Part shown: one piece after another, positions 25,122 through 35,861 of the stretch | Layout of the letters: each line of letters opens with the position of its first letter | Numbering within the stretch: the stretch's first letter is position 1 | Assembly: GCA_003833135.1 (NCBI GenBank) | Contig: QZLH01000202.1 | Coordinates: forward strand, 22,688 to 86,687 | Direction: 5' to 3' | Length of the DNA stretch: 64,000 bases | Source: Oehlia diaphana | Taxonomy: Eukaryota; Glomeromycota; Glomeromycetes; Glomerales; Glomeraceae | The notes under the pieces: model-generated | Seen by the model: the letters and a program-made list of their open reading frames with translations, nothing else | What the model was told of the DNA's origin: nothing | Database searches by the model: none | Program-made: the position numbers and the translations under genes

Positions 25122-25586
25122 CTGTGATCTGAGCCAGAGAACAAATTAATAAATGAATAGATGAATATATTATCAATTGGTTAACTCTGAATATTTTCGT
25201 AAATTGTGGTTTTATTAGTAGTAGGACTGTAGAAGGTCGTTTAAAATGTGTCACATGATTTGCGCAGATTGGCATTTTATCAGATCGAAAAAAAAAAATT
25301 GTTCTGATCTTAAAAAAAGATTTAGTTTTCACATCTTTTACATCTTTTTACACATTGTAAAGCAAGAAGAATAAAATTTTATTTAGGAATAAAAATAATT
25401 TTAAAAATATAAAAAAAAAGTTATATTATAATATATTCAATTCAAACTAAACAAGAAACTATTTGGTTATGAACCAACCAATTTAAAAAGTATTTTTTTA
25501 TTACCTCTATTACTCAATTATTAATTCATATAATTCATAATCATTTATCAAAAATAAAATAAAATAAAAATAATTAATTAAAATAA

Positions 25587-26687
25587 ATGGATAATTTAAC
25601 AAGATTAACAGGAGGAAGCAAAATATATGCAAAAAAACGAAAACATAGAATTGAACAAATACCAGAAATTGTATTTGACGAAACAGCTAGACGGTAAAAT
25701 TTTATATTACACTCTTTTATTTTTATTTTTTTTTTTTTAACAATTAATTACCTTTTTTTTTATTTATAGAGATTTCTTAACCGGTTTTCATAAACGAAAG
25801 TTAGAAAGAAAGGCAAAAGCAAAAGAAAATGCTTTACAATTTTCTAAACAGGAAAAGGCAAAAGCAAGAAAAGCTGTACGTAAATTAATATAAATATTTA
25901 ATTGCTAAATTAATTTTAATATCCGATTTTTTTTTAGGCAAAAGAATCTCTAAAAGCGCAAGTAACTGAGAGGTTAGCTAAACTTCAAGAAGCTATTAAC
26001 AGTATGTAGTAAAATTGAATTTTTTAAAAAAATCTACCTTAATACATGTTTAAAAAAAAATATTTAATCTTTTATATTTAAAAAGGAAGAAATGGAACAA
26101 TAATTGAACAAACTGATGATAAAGAAAGTGAAAAGGAAGAAGAAGAAGAAACTAATGACAATGATGACGAAAAAAATAATCAAGAATCTAATGTTATACA
26201 AAAAGAATTTAGGTCTGATGATAATACAAAGACTACAGTCACAATAATAGAAGATCTTGATACCTCGAATATTTTCGAAAATGTTTCTAAAAAACCGAGA
26301 ATTGAAGAAATAGTAAATACATATATATTATTTTTTTTAAAAAAAAGGTGGTTGTAAATATCTTGAATGAAGATTTGATTTTTTTTTATTCTAGGATCAT
26401 AATAAAGAAACTTCACCAGTTCTAGCCAAAAGTTTAGAACAGAAATCTACAAGGTAAATTTAATAATCGTTATATTCTTTTTGTTTTAAACTATGATTAG
26501 TGAATTCTATACAAAGTATTAATATATTACCCAACCCCAACATCCCCTAAATTTTAATTTTACTTTTAGTGTAAATAAGAACTCAAAAAAAGGGAGTAAG
26601 AAAAAATATCAACCAAGAAATAAAACGCGTCGCTCCAAAACAAAAAAAATTATTCATTCAAAATCTAGACGAAATAAAAGGAATTAG
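25587..26687 (+). CDS. NOL12: Nucleolar protein 12 / Rrp17-type rRNA-processing protein
   Basis: Six exons: 25587-25693, 25770-25875, 25938-26001, 26086-26312, 26395-26453, 26570-26687; phases join to 226 residues. The family signature is the N-terminal 'EIVFDETARRDFLTGFHKRKLERK' region followed by a Lys/Ala-rich helix (the Nop25/NOL12 domain). The middle is acidic (E/D runs), the C-terminus is Lys/Arg-rich ('NKTRRSKTKK', 'KSRRNKRN'), fitting nucleolar localisation. Known for the family: Rrp17 and NOL12 act in pre-rRNA processing, with a 5'-3' exonuclease role reported for yeast Rrp17. Length matches the family. The start ATG follows an A-rich leader and is the first in frame. Confidence 0.9.
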
Positions 26688-27225
26688 AAGATTAGAAATT
26701 GTAATATTTCCAAATATTAAAGCGGCTATGTATTAGAGAGATATTTCTATTTCTATTTATTATTATTGGTAAGTAAAAATAATTGCTTTTAGAATTTTTA
26801 GAATATATTTTTATTTAATGATGAGAGTTTTTACGTATTCTGAATTATTATCATGCGGATTTAACGTAAAAACGATATATAGGGATTCCTCGTTTCTGAT
26901 TACATATAAAAATTTCGTTTATTTTCTTTCTTATTATATAAATAATAACTAATACATTTTTTTAAATATACTTATACAGATGTAGAGTGACCAAGTAAAT
27001 AAATTAAGAAAACTTTACAACTAGCATAAATATTATCCCATATACGAATTTGAATAAAATAATAAAATAATAAAAAATAATAAAGTATTCTAAAAGTATT
27101 TACTAAGACCCTAGTTATTTACTAAAACCCTTTACTAAAAAAAACCCTTTATTATATATACCCTTTATTTTTTTAAAAGAAACTAAAAATAAAATAAAAT
27201 AAAAAAAACTACAGAACCAACATTT
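26688..27225. other. Intergenic between convergent NOL12 and SWAP genes
   Basis: AT-rich 3' flanks; short repeats of CCCTTTACTAAAA / CCCTTTATTA at 27115-27165. No gene seen. Confidence 0.6.
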
Positions 27226-29241
27226 TTATTCTTCTCCTGTTGCATCATCATCACCTGCAGTTTCTTTTTCAATTGGTTCAATTGTAGCCCTTTCTTCCTG
27301 AATCTTATGCTTATAATAAGGATGAAATTCATTCCAAGGTAACAAAAAGCTGAAACGAGGATCATCTATATGCTTTTCACGAACTTTAGCTTCAAGTGAT
27401 TGTCCATTCTTTGCAACGTATGCGGACATTTTGTCAATAATAACTTTGAGATCTGGAGGCGGCACCCTATCATTATAAAAACAATTTATAGTTTTAATAA
27501 AAATAAATAATTTATCTTTCAATAATATTCATATTACTCACACAACGGGGCCAAAAGGCTGAGGCGGTCGTGAAGGTCTGGAAGCTGTATTATGTGTTGA
27601 GCTGTTCGCATTCGATTTTAAAGTTTCTACTTTGGTTCCTTCTAATTTTATTTTTTTCTCATCTTCAGTAAAATCATCTGTTGACTTATTTCCTTCAGAC
27701 CTACCATTAGTAGAGTCATTTTCGTTTTCACCATTTTCTTCATTGCTAGACGAATCCTCTCCATCATCATTTCCTCCATAAGCAAAGAGCCCAGTTTGTA
27801 GCAATAAACGTACATGTTTATAATATGGATATAATGGATCGTCTTTGTTTAAAAAAGAGAAGCTTGGATTGTTGGATTGCTTAGCTTGAATAATGATCTC
27901 CATTTGAGGATCCGTACTGGAATTAATAAATTTGGCAGTACGTTCAATGATCTCATCAATCCGATTATCAGAAGGCTGATATAAATGAAGTTCATACACA
28001 ATAAGATTACTTAAAATAAATACACATCCTGCAAAATATTTTCTTTACCGTGATCATTCCATTAGGTGCAGAAAATTTTGGTGCATAGTCGGGTTTTGTC
28101 ACTAGTATAGTCTCTTCCTCTTCTATAAATATATTTATATCTATTAATATATGTCTTTACGTAATATAGCTAAAAAATTCTAATTTTACCATAAGGTAAA
28201 TTTTCATCCGAATAGTCATAACTATACAGCCTATCTTCTTCCTGCATTTTTTTACGTTTCCTTTTGTTTTCTGCAAATAATAAATTAATAAAGAATTACT
28301 AAATAAATCTTTATAATTAAATTAATTATATATTCATACCAATATAGCTGTCTCTCTCTTCTTCGGACATGCTATACAAATCTTCAAACTCTGAATCTAA
28401 ATCAACCCATCTTTCTTCATCACAGAGTTTCTCTTGTTCAACATCTTCTGGCCTTCTTATCATTTTATAAGCAACTTTTTTGAATTGATCACGTTCATCA
28501 AGCAGGTTTCTTACATCGTATCTGTGAACAAACGCGTAATATATGCGTTTGAGGATAAAAATCTTAAGATTAGCTAATAGTTTTTGATAACTATTTGACC
28601 TTTGATAGGCCAAAGAGATATATATATTTTTTTCCTTGGGTTTCCTCTAGTTCGTATATACCATAAAAATATGCTATGAGAGAAACCGTCTCTAATTCCT
28701 CCGTTGATGTTTTGTGTTGGAAAAACACTTTTCTAATTTGTATACTTAATTAAATATACTTCGTTACATCAGCAGTAATTTATTTGAAGAGAAACTTATT
28801 TAATTAATACCTTTAACTCTAAAAATAGTTAGTTATAAAAAGTACAATAAACAACATAGATAGATATCGTAGTCGGCAAAAGAAGCCCAAATATGAGAAA
28901 TTTTTAAGTTATAAAGGCAATAATGAAACCGACTCTCGTAATGATATGAAGAAAGCTCACCTGTCTAATAATATTTTATTCTCATTTTCCCCCCTCCAAG
29001 GTATTAATAGCTCCCCATTATTAACTTTTTGAGACATTTCGTTATCACGAAAAGTTTTCGCTTCATAACCAAATACCAATAAGTCTGTATAATCTTGAGA
29101 GTTTGTTCGTTGTTTTTTACGCGGATGTTTATTTCTTCGTGACTTATTAAATTTGGTAGACGACGAAGACTCTGACCAATTATTTGAAGGTCTTTGTTCT
29201 GATTGAGAAGGTTCCGGTAAAAGAGTCTCACTGAAAAACAT
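27226..29241 (-). CDS. SFSWAP: SWAP-type splicing regulator (DRY_EERY plus two SURP domains)
   Basis: Exons 29241-28961, 28521-28340, 28270-28190, 28122-28049, 27975-27542, 27466-27226 join to 430 residues. N-terminal basic, Ser-rich part, then the suppressor-of-white-apricot N-terminal domain 'DLLVFGYEAKTFRD...LIPWRG...DRYDVRNLL...CDEERW'. SURP1: 'RIDEIIERTAKFI...FSFLNKDDPLYPYYKHV'; SURP2: 'LKVIIDKMSAYVAKNG...FSFLLPWNEFHPYYKHKI'. SURP modules bind SF1-like splicing factors; SWAP proteins regulate alternative splicing. The RS-rich C-terminus of animal SFSWAP is absent: the protein stops about 20 residues after SURP2. The start is less sure: a Met at 29241 (MFFSETLLPEP), or a 5-nt first exon (ATGAG) spliced to the same exon. 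Confidence 0.85.
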
Positions 29242-29676
29242 ATTTAAAAGAGAAATGTTTAAACTAAAAACAAAAACAACCTCATTTCGATTCACTTATT
29301 TATGATATCAATGAAATAAATAAGCCACGAATTTTTCACAATCATTGTTACTAATTCGGATGACATTTACCCAATAAAAAAGCGTGTATTTTTTCTGAAA
29401 GGAAATTTCCGAAACTTTGCGTGACAAATAATATATAAAACAAGTCTATAACTCTCTTATTTGATTAAGAGAGATATGTAGATCATTGATCCGCAATATG
29501 TCACGCCATTATTTCAGCACTTTCGGAAATTTCAAATTTCCTTCTGATTATCATAAATATCGGCACGTGGCTGTAGAACGTCAAATGATCATGCAAAAAA
29601 TTAATCTTTAACATCGATCTAGGGTAATTTCTTTTATTTACATACAACAAAATTTTTTTCTGAGAAATTTTTATAA
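29242..29676. other. Intergenic between SWAP start and GFA gene 3' end
   Basis: SWAP upstream region. An imperfect inverted pair GGAAATTTCCGAAACTTTGCGTGACA (about 29400) and TGTCACGCC...TTTCGGAAATTTC (about 29498-29535) may form a fold-back. No gene. Confidence 0.5.
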
Positions 29677-30628
29677 TTATTCTTTTTCAATGAAAGCCTT
29701 ATTCTTTCTATGCCAAGATTCAATTGAATTATTAGGATATTCATCAAATAAATCAGCTTCCTCAGGGCTAGGAACATGAGCCCAATTAGCTTTATAATTC
29801 AACATGATACAATTGGGCCGTTTTGGTTCAGGAAGTGGAGTATCAATAGCTGAAGCGAATGGATAACACTACCATTTTTTTTTTAAAAAAAAAAAATTAA
29901 GAAAAATTTTACAAAAAAACAATAATTGGAATGAAATTTTATTCACCCATTCAGGCCATTCTAAATCATAACACCATAACATACTTCCGCATTCACCACA
30001 GAAATATCTCTTGTTTCCACTATTAAATTTATACAAATAATATATTTTAAAAAAATAGATTAATTGATTAAATTTTAGATATAAAAGATATCTTGCCATA
30101 ATTCCTGTTGATTCTTAGGTAATGATTTATCCTTAATTGCTTGATAGAATCTAAAATGCAATTGTAAGAACGCCATTAGGGTCTTTTGTTAAAAAAAAAA
30201 TATTAATGAAAAGTAAACTTACTTCGTATGTTCCATACCCTCAACTTTCAATGTATCATACTTTTTTATATAATAAAATTATTTTAGTAAATTTTTAAAA
30301 TAAAGAAATAATGATGATAATCTCAATTCAACACGTGCCTGTCCCATTATATTAATAGCGTATCCACCACCACCACCAATTTTACGACAAATTGAGCTAT
30401 TTAAAATTTAAATTTTTTTTTTTTTTTCATTATTAAGAACGTAATAAAAAACATTTTTAAATGTGAATCATAACAAACCAATAGCATCGCATAAAAGGTA
30501 CTGGAGTGTGTGATTTGACCTATTATTAATTAAATCGTTAGATTTTTTCCGCATCGCGTAGATTTTTGTATTTATTATATTACCGTAAACTTGACTTTTT
30601 CGCAATGACAAGATCCTTGAAGCTCCAT
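29677..30628 (-). CDS. GFA/CENP-V-fold zinc protein (glutathione-dependent formaldehyde-activating enzyme family)
   Basis: Seven exons: 30628-30584, 30519-30479, 30396-30339, 30260-30223, 30150-30097, 30019-29947, 29868-29677; phases join to 166 residues. Zinc-binding Cys motifs of the family are all present: 'GSCHCEKVKF', 'RCYCSICRKIGGGGGYAI', and 'KRYFCGECGSMLWCYD', followed by 'YPFASAIDTPLPEP'. The founding bacterial enzyme condenses formaldehyde with glutathione; most fungal members have unproven substrates. The model requires two GC-AG introns (after 30339, CAG|GCACGT, and after 30097, ATG|GCAAGA); no GT donor keeps these frames open, and the resulting protein aligns with the family without loss. 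The start ATG is 262 bp from the divergent Rtg2-like gene. Confidence 0.85.
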
Positions 30629-30890
30629 TTCTGTTGTATCGTGAGAAAAGCTTGCCACATTTCTATATATTAAATTTGATTGTGTACCTTACAAGATCTG
30701 TGACGTAAAGATTATCAATTTTAAATTTTCTCCGTGACAAAAAAATCAATTAAATCGTTCTCACGCCAAGTTTATGCAGTATGGCTGATTTTAGCCCGTT
30801 CACATGACGCATATTTCGTGAGTGTTACAAAGCATTGATCATTTATAAATACGCTCGATTTTCAATAATCACCATCAAACACATTAAAAA
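30629..30890. promoter_or_regulatory. Shared divergent promoter, GFA-family and Rtg2-like genes
   Basis: Only 262 bp separate the two start codons, on opposite strands, so both promoters must lie here or overlap. TTCACATGACGCATATTTCGTGAG (about 30799-30822) is the least AT-rich part and a candidate factor-binding area; no specific site can be assigned. Confidence 0.5.
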
Positions 30891-32882
30891 ATGGTAATTA
30901 TTTACGTGTACATGTTAATCCATCTGATTGATCTTCATTTTTTATTTTTTTTTTCCTCCTTTATATAGGGAGGAATTGGAGTCATAGATATTGGAAGTAA
31001 CGGTATCAGATTCGGTTTAGTATCAAGTTTGACTCGACACTTACCAGTTGCTTACGAAGAACGTTCTCCAATATCATTATTCAAGGCACAACATACTGAT
31101 TCAGAATCTGATGAACGTACAAACATTTCTGAAGAAGTTATCGTCGACGTTGAAAATACTTTGAACCGATTTAAGCAAATAGCTCAAAGTTATCAAATCA
31201 ATCTGTCTGATGTACATGTAACTGCTACAGAAGCAACCCGTACTGCGCCTAACTCTGATGACTTTATCGAAAGAATAAAAAAGTCTACAGGATGGGGAGT
31301 TGAAAAGTTAGAAAAAGAGATGGAAGCTAAAATATCTGGAATGGGTGTTGTTGCTACTTATTATGGTGTTGAAGGGTTAGTAATGGATATGGGTGGAGGA
31401 TCTGTTGAATTGAATTATGTGATTCACCGACCTCATGAGGCAAAACAAGAAATTTCAATGTCAATGCAACCAATTAATCTTCCTTATGGAGCCGCGGCTT
31501 TAACAAGACGATTGGAAAAACTTGGTACTCCTAAGGAACGAGAAGGTTTATTCACAGAAATTGTAGAGAATTTGAAAAAAGACTTCAAAAAGTTAAACGC
31601 ACCGGATAATCTTAAGGGAGAAGACGGTTCTTTTACTATTTATATGAATGGAGGTGGATTCAAATCTTTGGGATATCTAAGCATGTCAGAAACCGAATTT
31701 ACAAACAAACACACAAATCAAAAATCTGGTTATCCTATTCCCATAATCAATGGTTATAGTACATCTGCAGAAGAACTTCTTAAAATTGCTAAAAGAATCG
31801 CTCCAAGTCATGATGCTAACGTAGCTGAACCTTCAGAAGTAAAGGATCATTTCCCAAATGGCAATCCTTTCCGTGTTAGTAAAAGACGTGCAAAACTTCT
31901 TCCCGCAAGTGCTTTTCTTTTTGAAGCAATTATGGAAGTATTCAAAGCTCGATATGTCTATTTTTGTGAAGGTGGTGTTCGACATGGATATTGTTTCAAT
32001 ATTCTGCCAAAGTCAGAATGGTCTGTTGATCCTCTTGGGTCTTTTATAAAATCTCATCCACTTCAACCTAAAAATTTGAAAGTAACGCACCACGAACAAC
32101 TGTTAAAAAATATTAAAAAAGCCATCCCACCTATTGCTTACGAAATTCTTGATTCGGATATTACAATGTGTAATAAGCCGAAGAGACTTGAACGTCTTTT
32201 ACCTAATTTAATTTATCTCGCATATTGGTCAATGCATTTTGGAAAAGAAGCTCGACCTATCACAGCATTTCAGTTATCACTTGCCGGGGGTCCACTTGCT
32301 AATGCTCCTGGCCTTACGCATACTGATAGAGCCATTATAGCTTGGTGTTTAATGTATCGGTATCATGAAGATGGAAGTGGTTCTAAAAGTGGTGGTGTTG
32401 AAAAAGATGTAAGCATGATGGCACCTATTATATTTGATAGCGTGAAAAAATTGATTCCAGGTGGAAAAGACGGAAGAAAAATTTGTGAAATTGTTGGAAA
32501 ATTAATTGGGTTTGCTATATTGTGCTACCCAGTTAATGTTTTAGATAAATCAGGCATATTAAATATATTTAAATCTGATCCAAAAAATACGGAAGAACAA
32601 CTGAATATATTTGAATCGAATGAAGAAGAAGATGATTTTGTCGAAGAATGTGTTATTAATGATAAAGTCACACCTATTAAGAAAACAAAGAAGAAACACA
32701 CTATATTGCTAACTTTATCGGATCAGCCTAAAATTAGTCTTGTTAATAATTCAATCATTAAAGGGGCCAGCGAGAAATTAGAAAAAAAATATACGTTGGG
32801 AGGAAAAGAAAAAGAAGGAAAAAAGCATGCAGCAAATACAACAGAAATTCATATTCAGATAAAACAAAAAATTTTAACTTGA
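30891..32882 (+). CDS. RTG2: Rtg2-like Ppx/GppA-family protein
   Basis: Exon 1 holds only the start codon (30891-30893), then an intron (GTAATT...ATATAG), then exon 2 (30969-32882); 638 residues. The ASKHA-type phosphatase fold is shown by phosphate-1 'GVIDIGSNGIRFGLVSS', the segment 'VTATEATRTAPNS', and phosphate-2 'MDMGGGSVELNY'; a further 'FCEGGVRHGYCF' also fits the family. Yeast Rtg2 senses mitochondrial state and controls retrograde signalling; related proteins hydrolyse polyphosphate or pppGpp. Which activity remains here is not decidable. The C-terminal about 70 residues are charged and Lys-rich ('KKTKKKH', 'EKLEKKY'). Placement of the intron directly after ATG means the translation start depends on splicing. 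Confidence 0.9.
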
Positions 32883-33414
32883 AAGAAACAAGAATCCAAT
32901 CTTAGTTTCTACTACTAATTTATCAAAATATGTATATATATATATATTTTTTTTTTTTATGAATATATAAAATATTTATTTATTCTTTTTATATTTCGAT
33001 TTCTTTCGATCTCTGTTTGCGTTACTTAGTTCGTTAAAATAAAATTTGAACCGCTTCTAACAGGTGTGGAATTGATTAAAGTTATCATTCCACGTATTAT
33101 GAAGCGAATATTAATTAAAAGAAAGTGAGATTGTCCTTTGTATCACACGCAGTATTTATTCAGAATTTTGAATGATTCTGTTACCGACAAAGGATACATA
33201 AATAAATAAATTGACCCATAGCTTAGTGGAAATTTTTATTTAAAAATATAATGTAAAAAATTATACGAATACAGTATTTATTAAATGAAAGCAATAAATT
33301 AAATAATTAAATGTAAAAATAATGCAAGAAAGAATATAAATGTCCCAACTTTTAAACTACAAACTACGTATTATTTTACATATGTTATACATGTTCTGAA
33401 AAACATATTTTGAA
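32883..33414. other. Intergenic between convergent Rtg2-like and CsbD-like genes
   Basis: AT-rich, with a (TA)n run at about 32930-32947; no gene seen. Confidence 0.6.
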
Positions 33415-34596
33415 TTAGAATTCATTCATTTTCTTTTGAACTTCTGCATTTTCTTTTGTTTTGTCAGCTTCAACTTCCTTTTCTGCACCTCTTGCGACTA
33501 GGTCATCATTTTTAACTAATTTACCAATTTTCTGTTTAAAGATACCAACAGTTTTATTTATAGTAGCATTAATTCTATCTCTCTTAGTTATTCTAGGACC
33601 AGAATTTTGACTTTCAGGATGTACAGCGGTAGTTTTGCCTGGAGGAGTCATCTCTCCTTTAGCTCCCTCAGATTGTTTATGAACAGAACGATCAGCACCT
33701 TCAGCTTCAGGCTTATATGGTGAAGGAAGTGGTTGATTACCAAGAGGTTTAATACCTAAATCCATTCGTTCATCTTTGGGTTTTTGTTGTTCCTGTTTAT
33801 CAGCTATTTGTTCTTTTTCTTTTTGTTCATTATAATCTCCATTTAAATCAAATGTTTTTTGGTCGTCAGATTTTTGTGAAGTGTCTTTAGGTTCGCCAGA
33901 TTCTTGATAAAATGGGTGAGGTGGGGAATCAGATCTAATTCCTAACACTAAAAAAAGGAATTAAAGATAAAAAATTAGTGTATAATTCTCACTATAAATT
34001 ATTTCTTTGATATACTTACAAGTAGTAGGGTTTATACCAATACCACCTAAAGCAGATGAGCCTTTATTTGTTGTTGCTTTTGTGAAATTATTATCATCAG
34101 TTGGATTCACTGAAGAATTAGGCTCAAATCTAAGTGGGAAGGATTTTGCGATTTTTTCTTTATTTTCTAACTCTTTATTTTCTTTACTTTCTTTACTTTC
34201 TTTATTTTCTGAGACATTATTTTCATTTTCTGAATCTTTATTTTCTTTATTTTCTAAGTCTTTATTTTCTGCCTTTTTCTCTACGTCATTTTCTGTGTTG
34301 GCTTTTATGACTTTATCTGCCTTGTTTTTTATATCATCATCTGTCTTGTTTTCTACATCCTTATTTTCTGCGTTTACGTCTTTGTTTTCTGTATTATCTA
34401 CTGTGATATCATTTTCTGCATTATTTTCTATGTTGTTATATTCCAAATCTCCTAAGGTATTCTCATGTTGTGGGGTGACTGGATAACCTAAAAAGAAGAT
34501 GTAAAAATGTAAGCTGGTAATAAATAAAGGAAGTGTGACGCAGTTGTTAAATATTTACATACCACCGGGAATTAATTCTTCAAATTGTGATGACAT
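33415..34596 (-). CDS. CsbD-like domain protein with charged low-complexity region
   Basis: Exons 34596-34563, 34487-34020, 33947-33415 join to 344 residues. Residues about 25-115 are an Asn/Glu/Lys low-complexity block of 'ENK', 'ENKD', 'NKES' repeats; the middle is Pro/Ser/Gln-rich ('LGNQPLPSPYKPEAEGADRS'). The last about 50 residues, 'INKTVGIFKQKIGKLVKNDD' followed by 'RGAEKEVEADKTKENAE', fit the CsbD-like helical domain found in bacterial stress proteins and in fungal proteins annotated as mismatch/cruciform DNA-recognition proteins. The domain call is by eye and moderate. No membrane segment. The long E/N/K block gives a long antisense open frame (34007-34486), which is not a gene. Confidence 0.65.
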
Positions 34597-35412
34597 CTTT
34601 TACTCGTTTTTGTTATGTTTAAATTTTTGTTGTTAAATTTATTGATTTATTGTTTGAATTTATCGTGTTAAATTGTTGAATTTTTACATTTCGCGTTCCC
34701 TTTATACATTTTTTTTCTGGAGCTAATTACTTTAATTACCTCAGAATGATCACATAATATGAAATTATTGTACGTAGATCGATCGTTTATAATCTAACTT
34801 AATTTAGAATTTATATTTAGTATTGACATCATAAAGTTAATTGCATCATTTCATGTGGTTAATTAAAAAGTGAGCAAATAATTACATATTCGTATTCAGT
34901 TGAAATATCTTAAAATTGACGTAATTTATATAGACTGTACAGGCATATTATATTTGTAAAAGTATAGTTAATACGGTGTAATCATATCATAAAATACAAA
35001 ATACAATATATGCAATTCTCATTATCGTCGCACCTGATTTTTCCTCTACTATTTTAGAACGTATTTGGTTAACATTGTTGGATAATTTTATTGAATTTTT
35101 ACCTATAGATCAAAAGCTGATAATTAAAGCTTTACAAGTCGAACTCATTACGTGTTACTTAGGACTAAGATCAATTAATGCTAGATGCATTATCCTTTTA
35201 GAAAGAGATCAGCCAAATTTTAGATGTGTGGGAACAATTGAGAAGATAATTACCATGTGAATAAATTTTTTTAATTCTAAATCAGGAATCAGGATGGATA
35301 TTCTTGTGTAAAATTGCGCGTGCAGACATTTTAATATAAATGCTACTTTTCTTAAACTCCCGGTGTTTTTTGTTTTTAAAGAGTAAATTTGATATCATTT
35401 CTACATAAAAGT
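34597..35412. other. Intergenic region with a possible orphan exon
   Basis: AT-rich DNA upstream of both flanking genes. The stretch 35035-35260 stays open on the plus strand and reads protein-like ('FIEFLPIDQKLIIKALQVEL', 'CVGTIEKIITM'), but has no ATG and no phase-matched partner that I could find; it may be a fragment of a lost gene or an exon of an undetected one. Confidence 0.4.
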
Positions 35413-35861
35413 ATGGACTGTATGTTGCTTCCCTTCATTGGTTTAGTTGGTATCACTGGTATGTCTTTAATTTATTTTTTTTTTTTATAATAAAAAAACT
35501 CTTTACTGACAGTTTATTTTCTTAAAAATCTTAGCGTTAGGAGTCTTTTCACTAGCAATAACCTCAGTTATAGGTATAGGATCCTTAATTTTAGGAACTT
35601 CAATCGTAGGAGTCTTTACACTAGTAATAACAGGTATAGGCGCCTTAATTTTAGGAACCTTTAATCGTAGGAACCATTTTAGGAGTTTCTTCAATAGTAA
35701 TAACAACCTCAATTGTGGGTATCGCAATTATAGGAGCCATAATTTTAGGAACCTCAATCGTAGGAACCATTTTATCGATTTTCTTTGCCAGATGGTTATT
35801 TAAAAAGTTTATTGAACAAATTTATATTAAGAAATTAGGAATGCATTTACAAATGTATTGA
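35413..35861 (+). pseudogene. Hydrophobic tandem-repeat membrane protein, frame broken once
   Basis: Exon 1 (35413-35458, MDCMLLPFIGLVGIT) joins exon 2 (35535-35861) through a clean intron (GTATGT...ATCTTAG). The product is a chain of hydrophobic repeats, each built on 'GxLILGTSIVGV' and 'VITxIxGIGALI', without charged residues until the end, which is basic ('FFARWLFKKFIEQIYIKK'). A single extra base at about 35661 (ACCTTTAATC where the other copies read ACCTCAATC or ACTTCAATC) breaks the frame; after it the same repeat continues to a natural stop. This looks like a multi-pass or pore-like membrane protein of about 123 residues. The single frameshift could be an allele, recent decay or a base-calling error. 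No family was recognised. Confidence 0.5.

Noticed and set aside
28957..29231. Alternative frame MRLFYRNLLNQ... in the SWAP first exon
   Set aside because: The other frame contains the SWAP N-terminal domain motifs and joins in phase to the next exon.
34007..34486. 159-codon plus-strand frame rich in Ser, Leu and Phe
   Set aside because: It is the exact antisense of the Glu/Asn/Lys repeats of the CsbD-like gene, which has matching splice sites and family similarity on the minus strand.
35503..35727. Minus-strand frame with VPKIKAPIPV-type periodicity
   Set aside because: It is antisense to the hydrophobic repeat gene, which has an ATG and a phase-matched intron on the plus strand; the minus frame has neither. 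It is kept only as a note in the findings.
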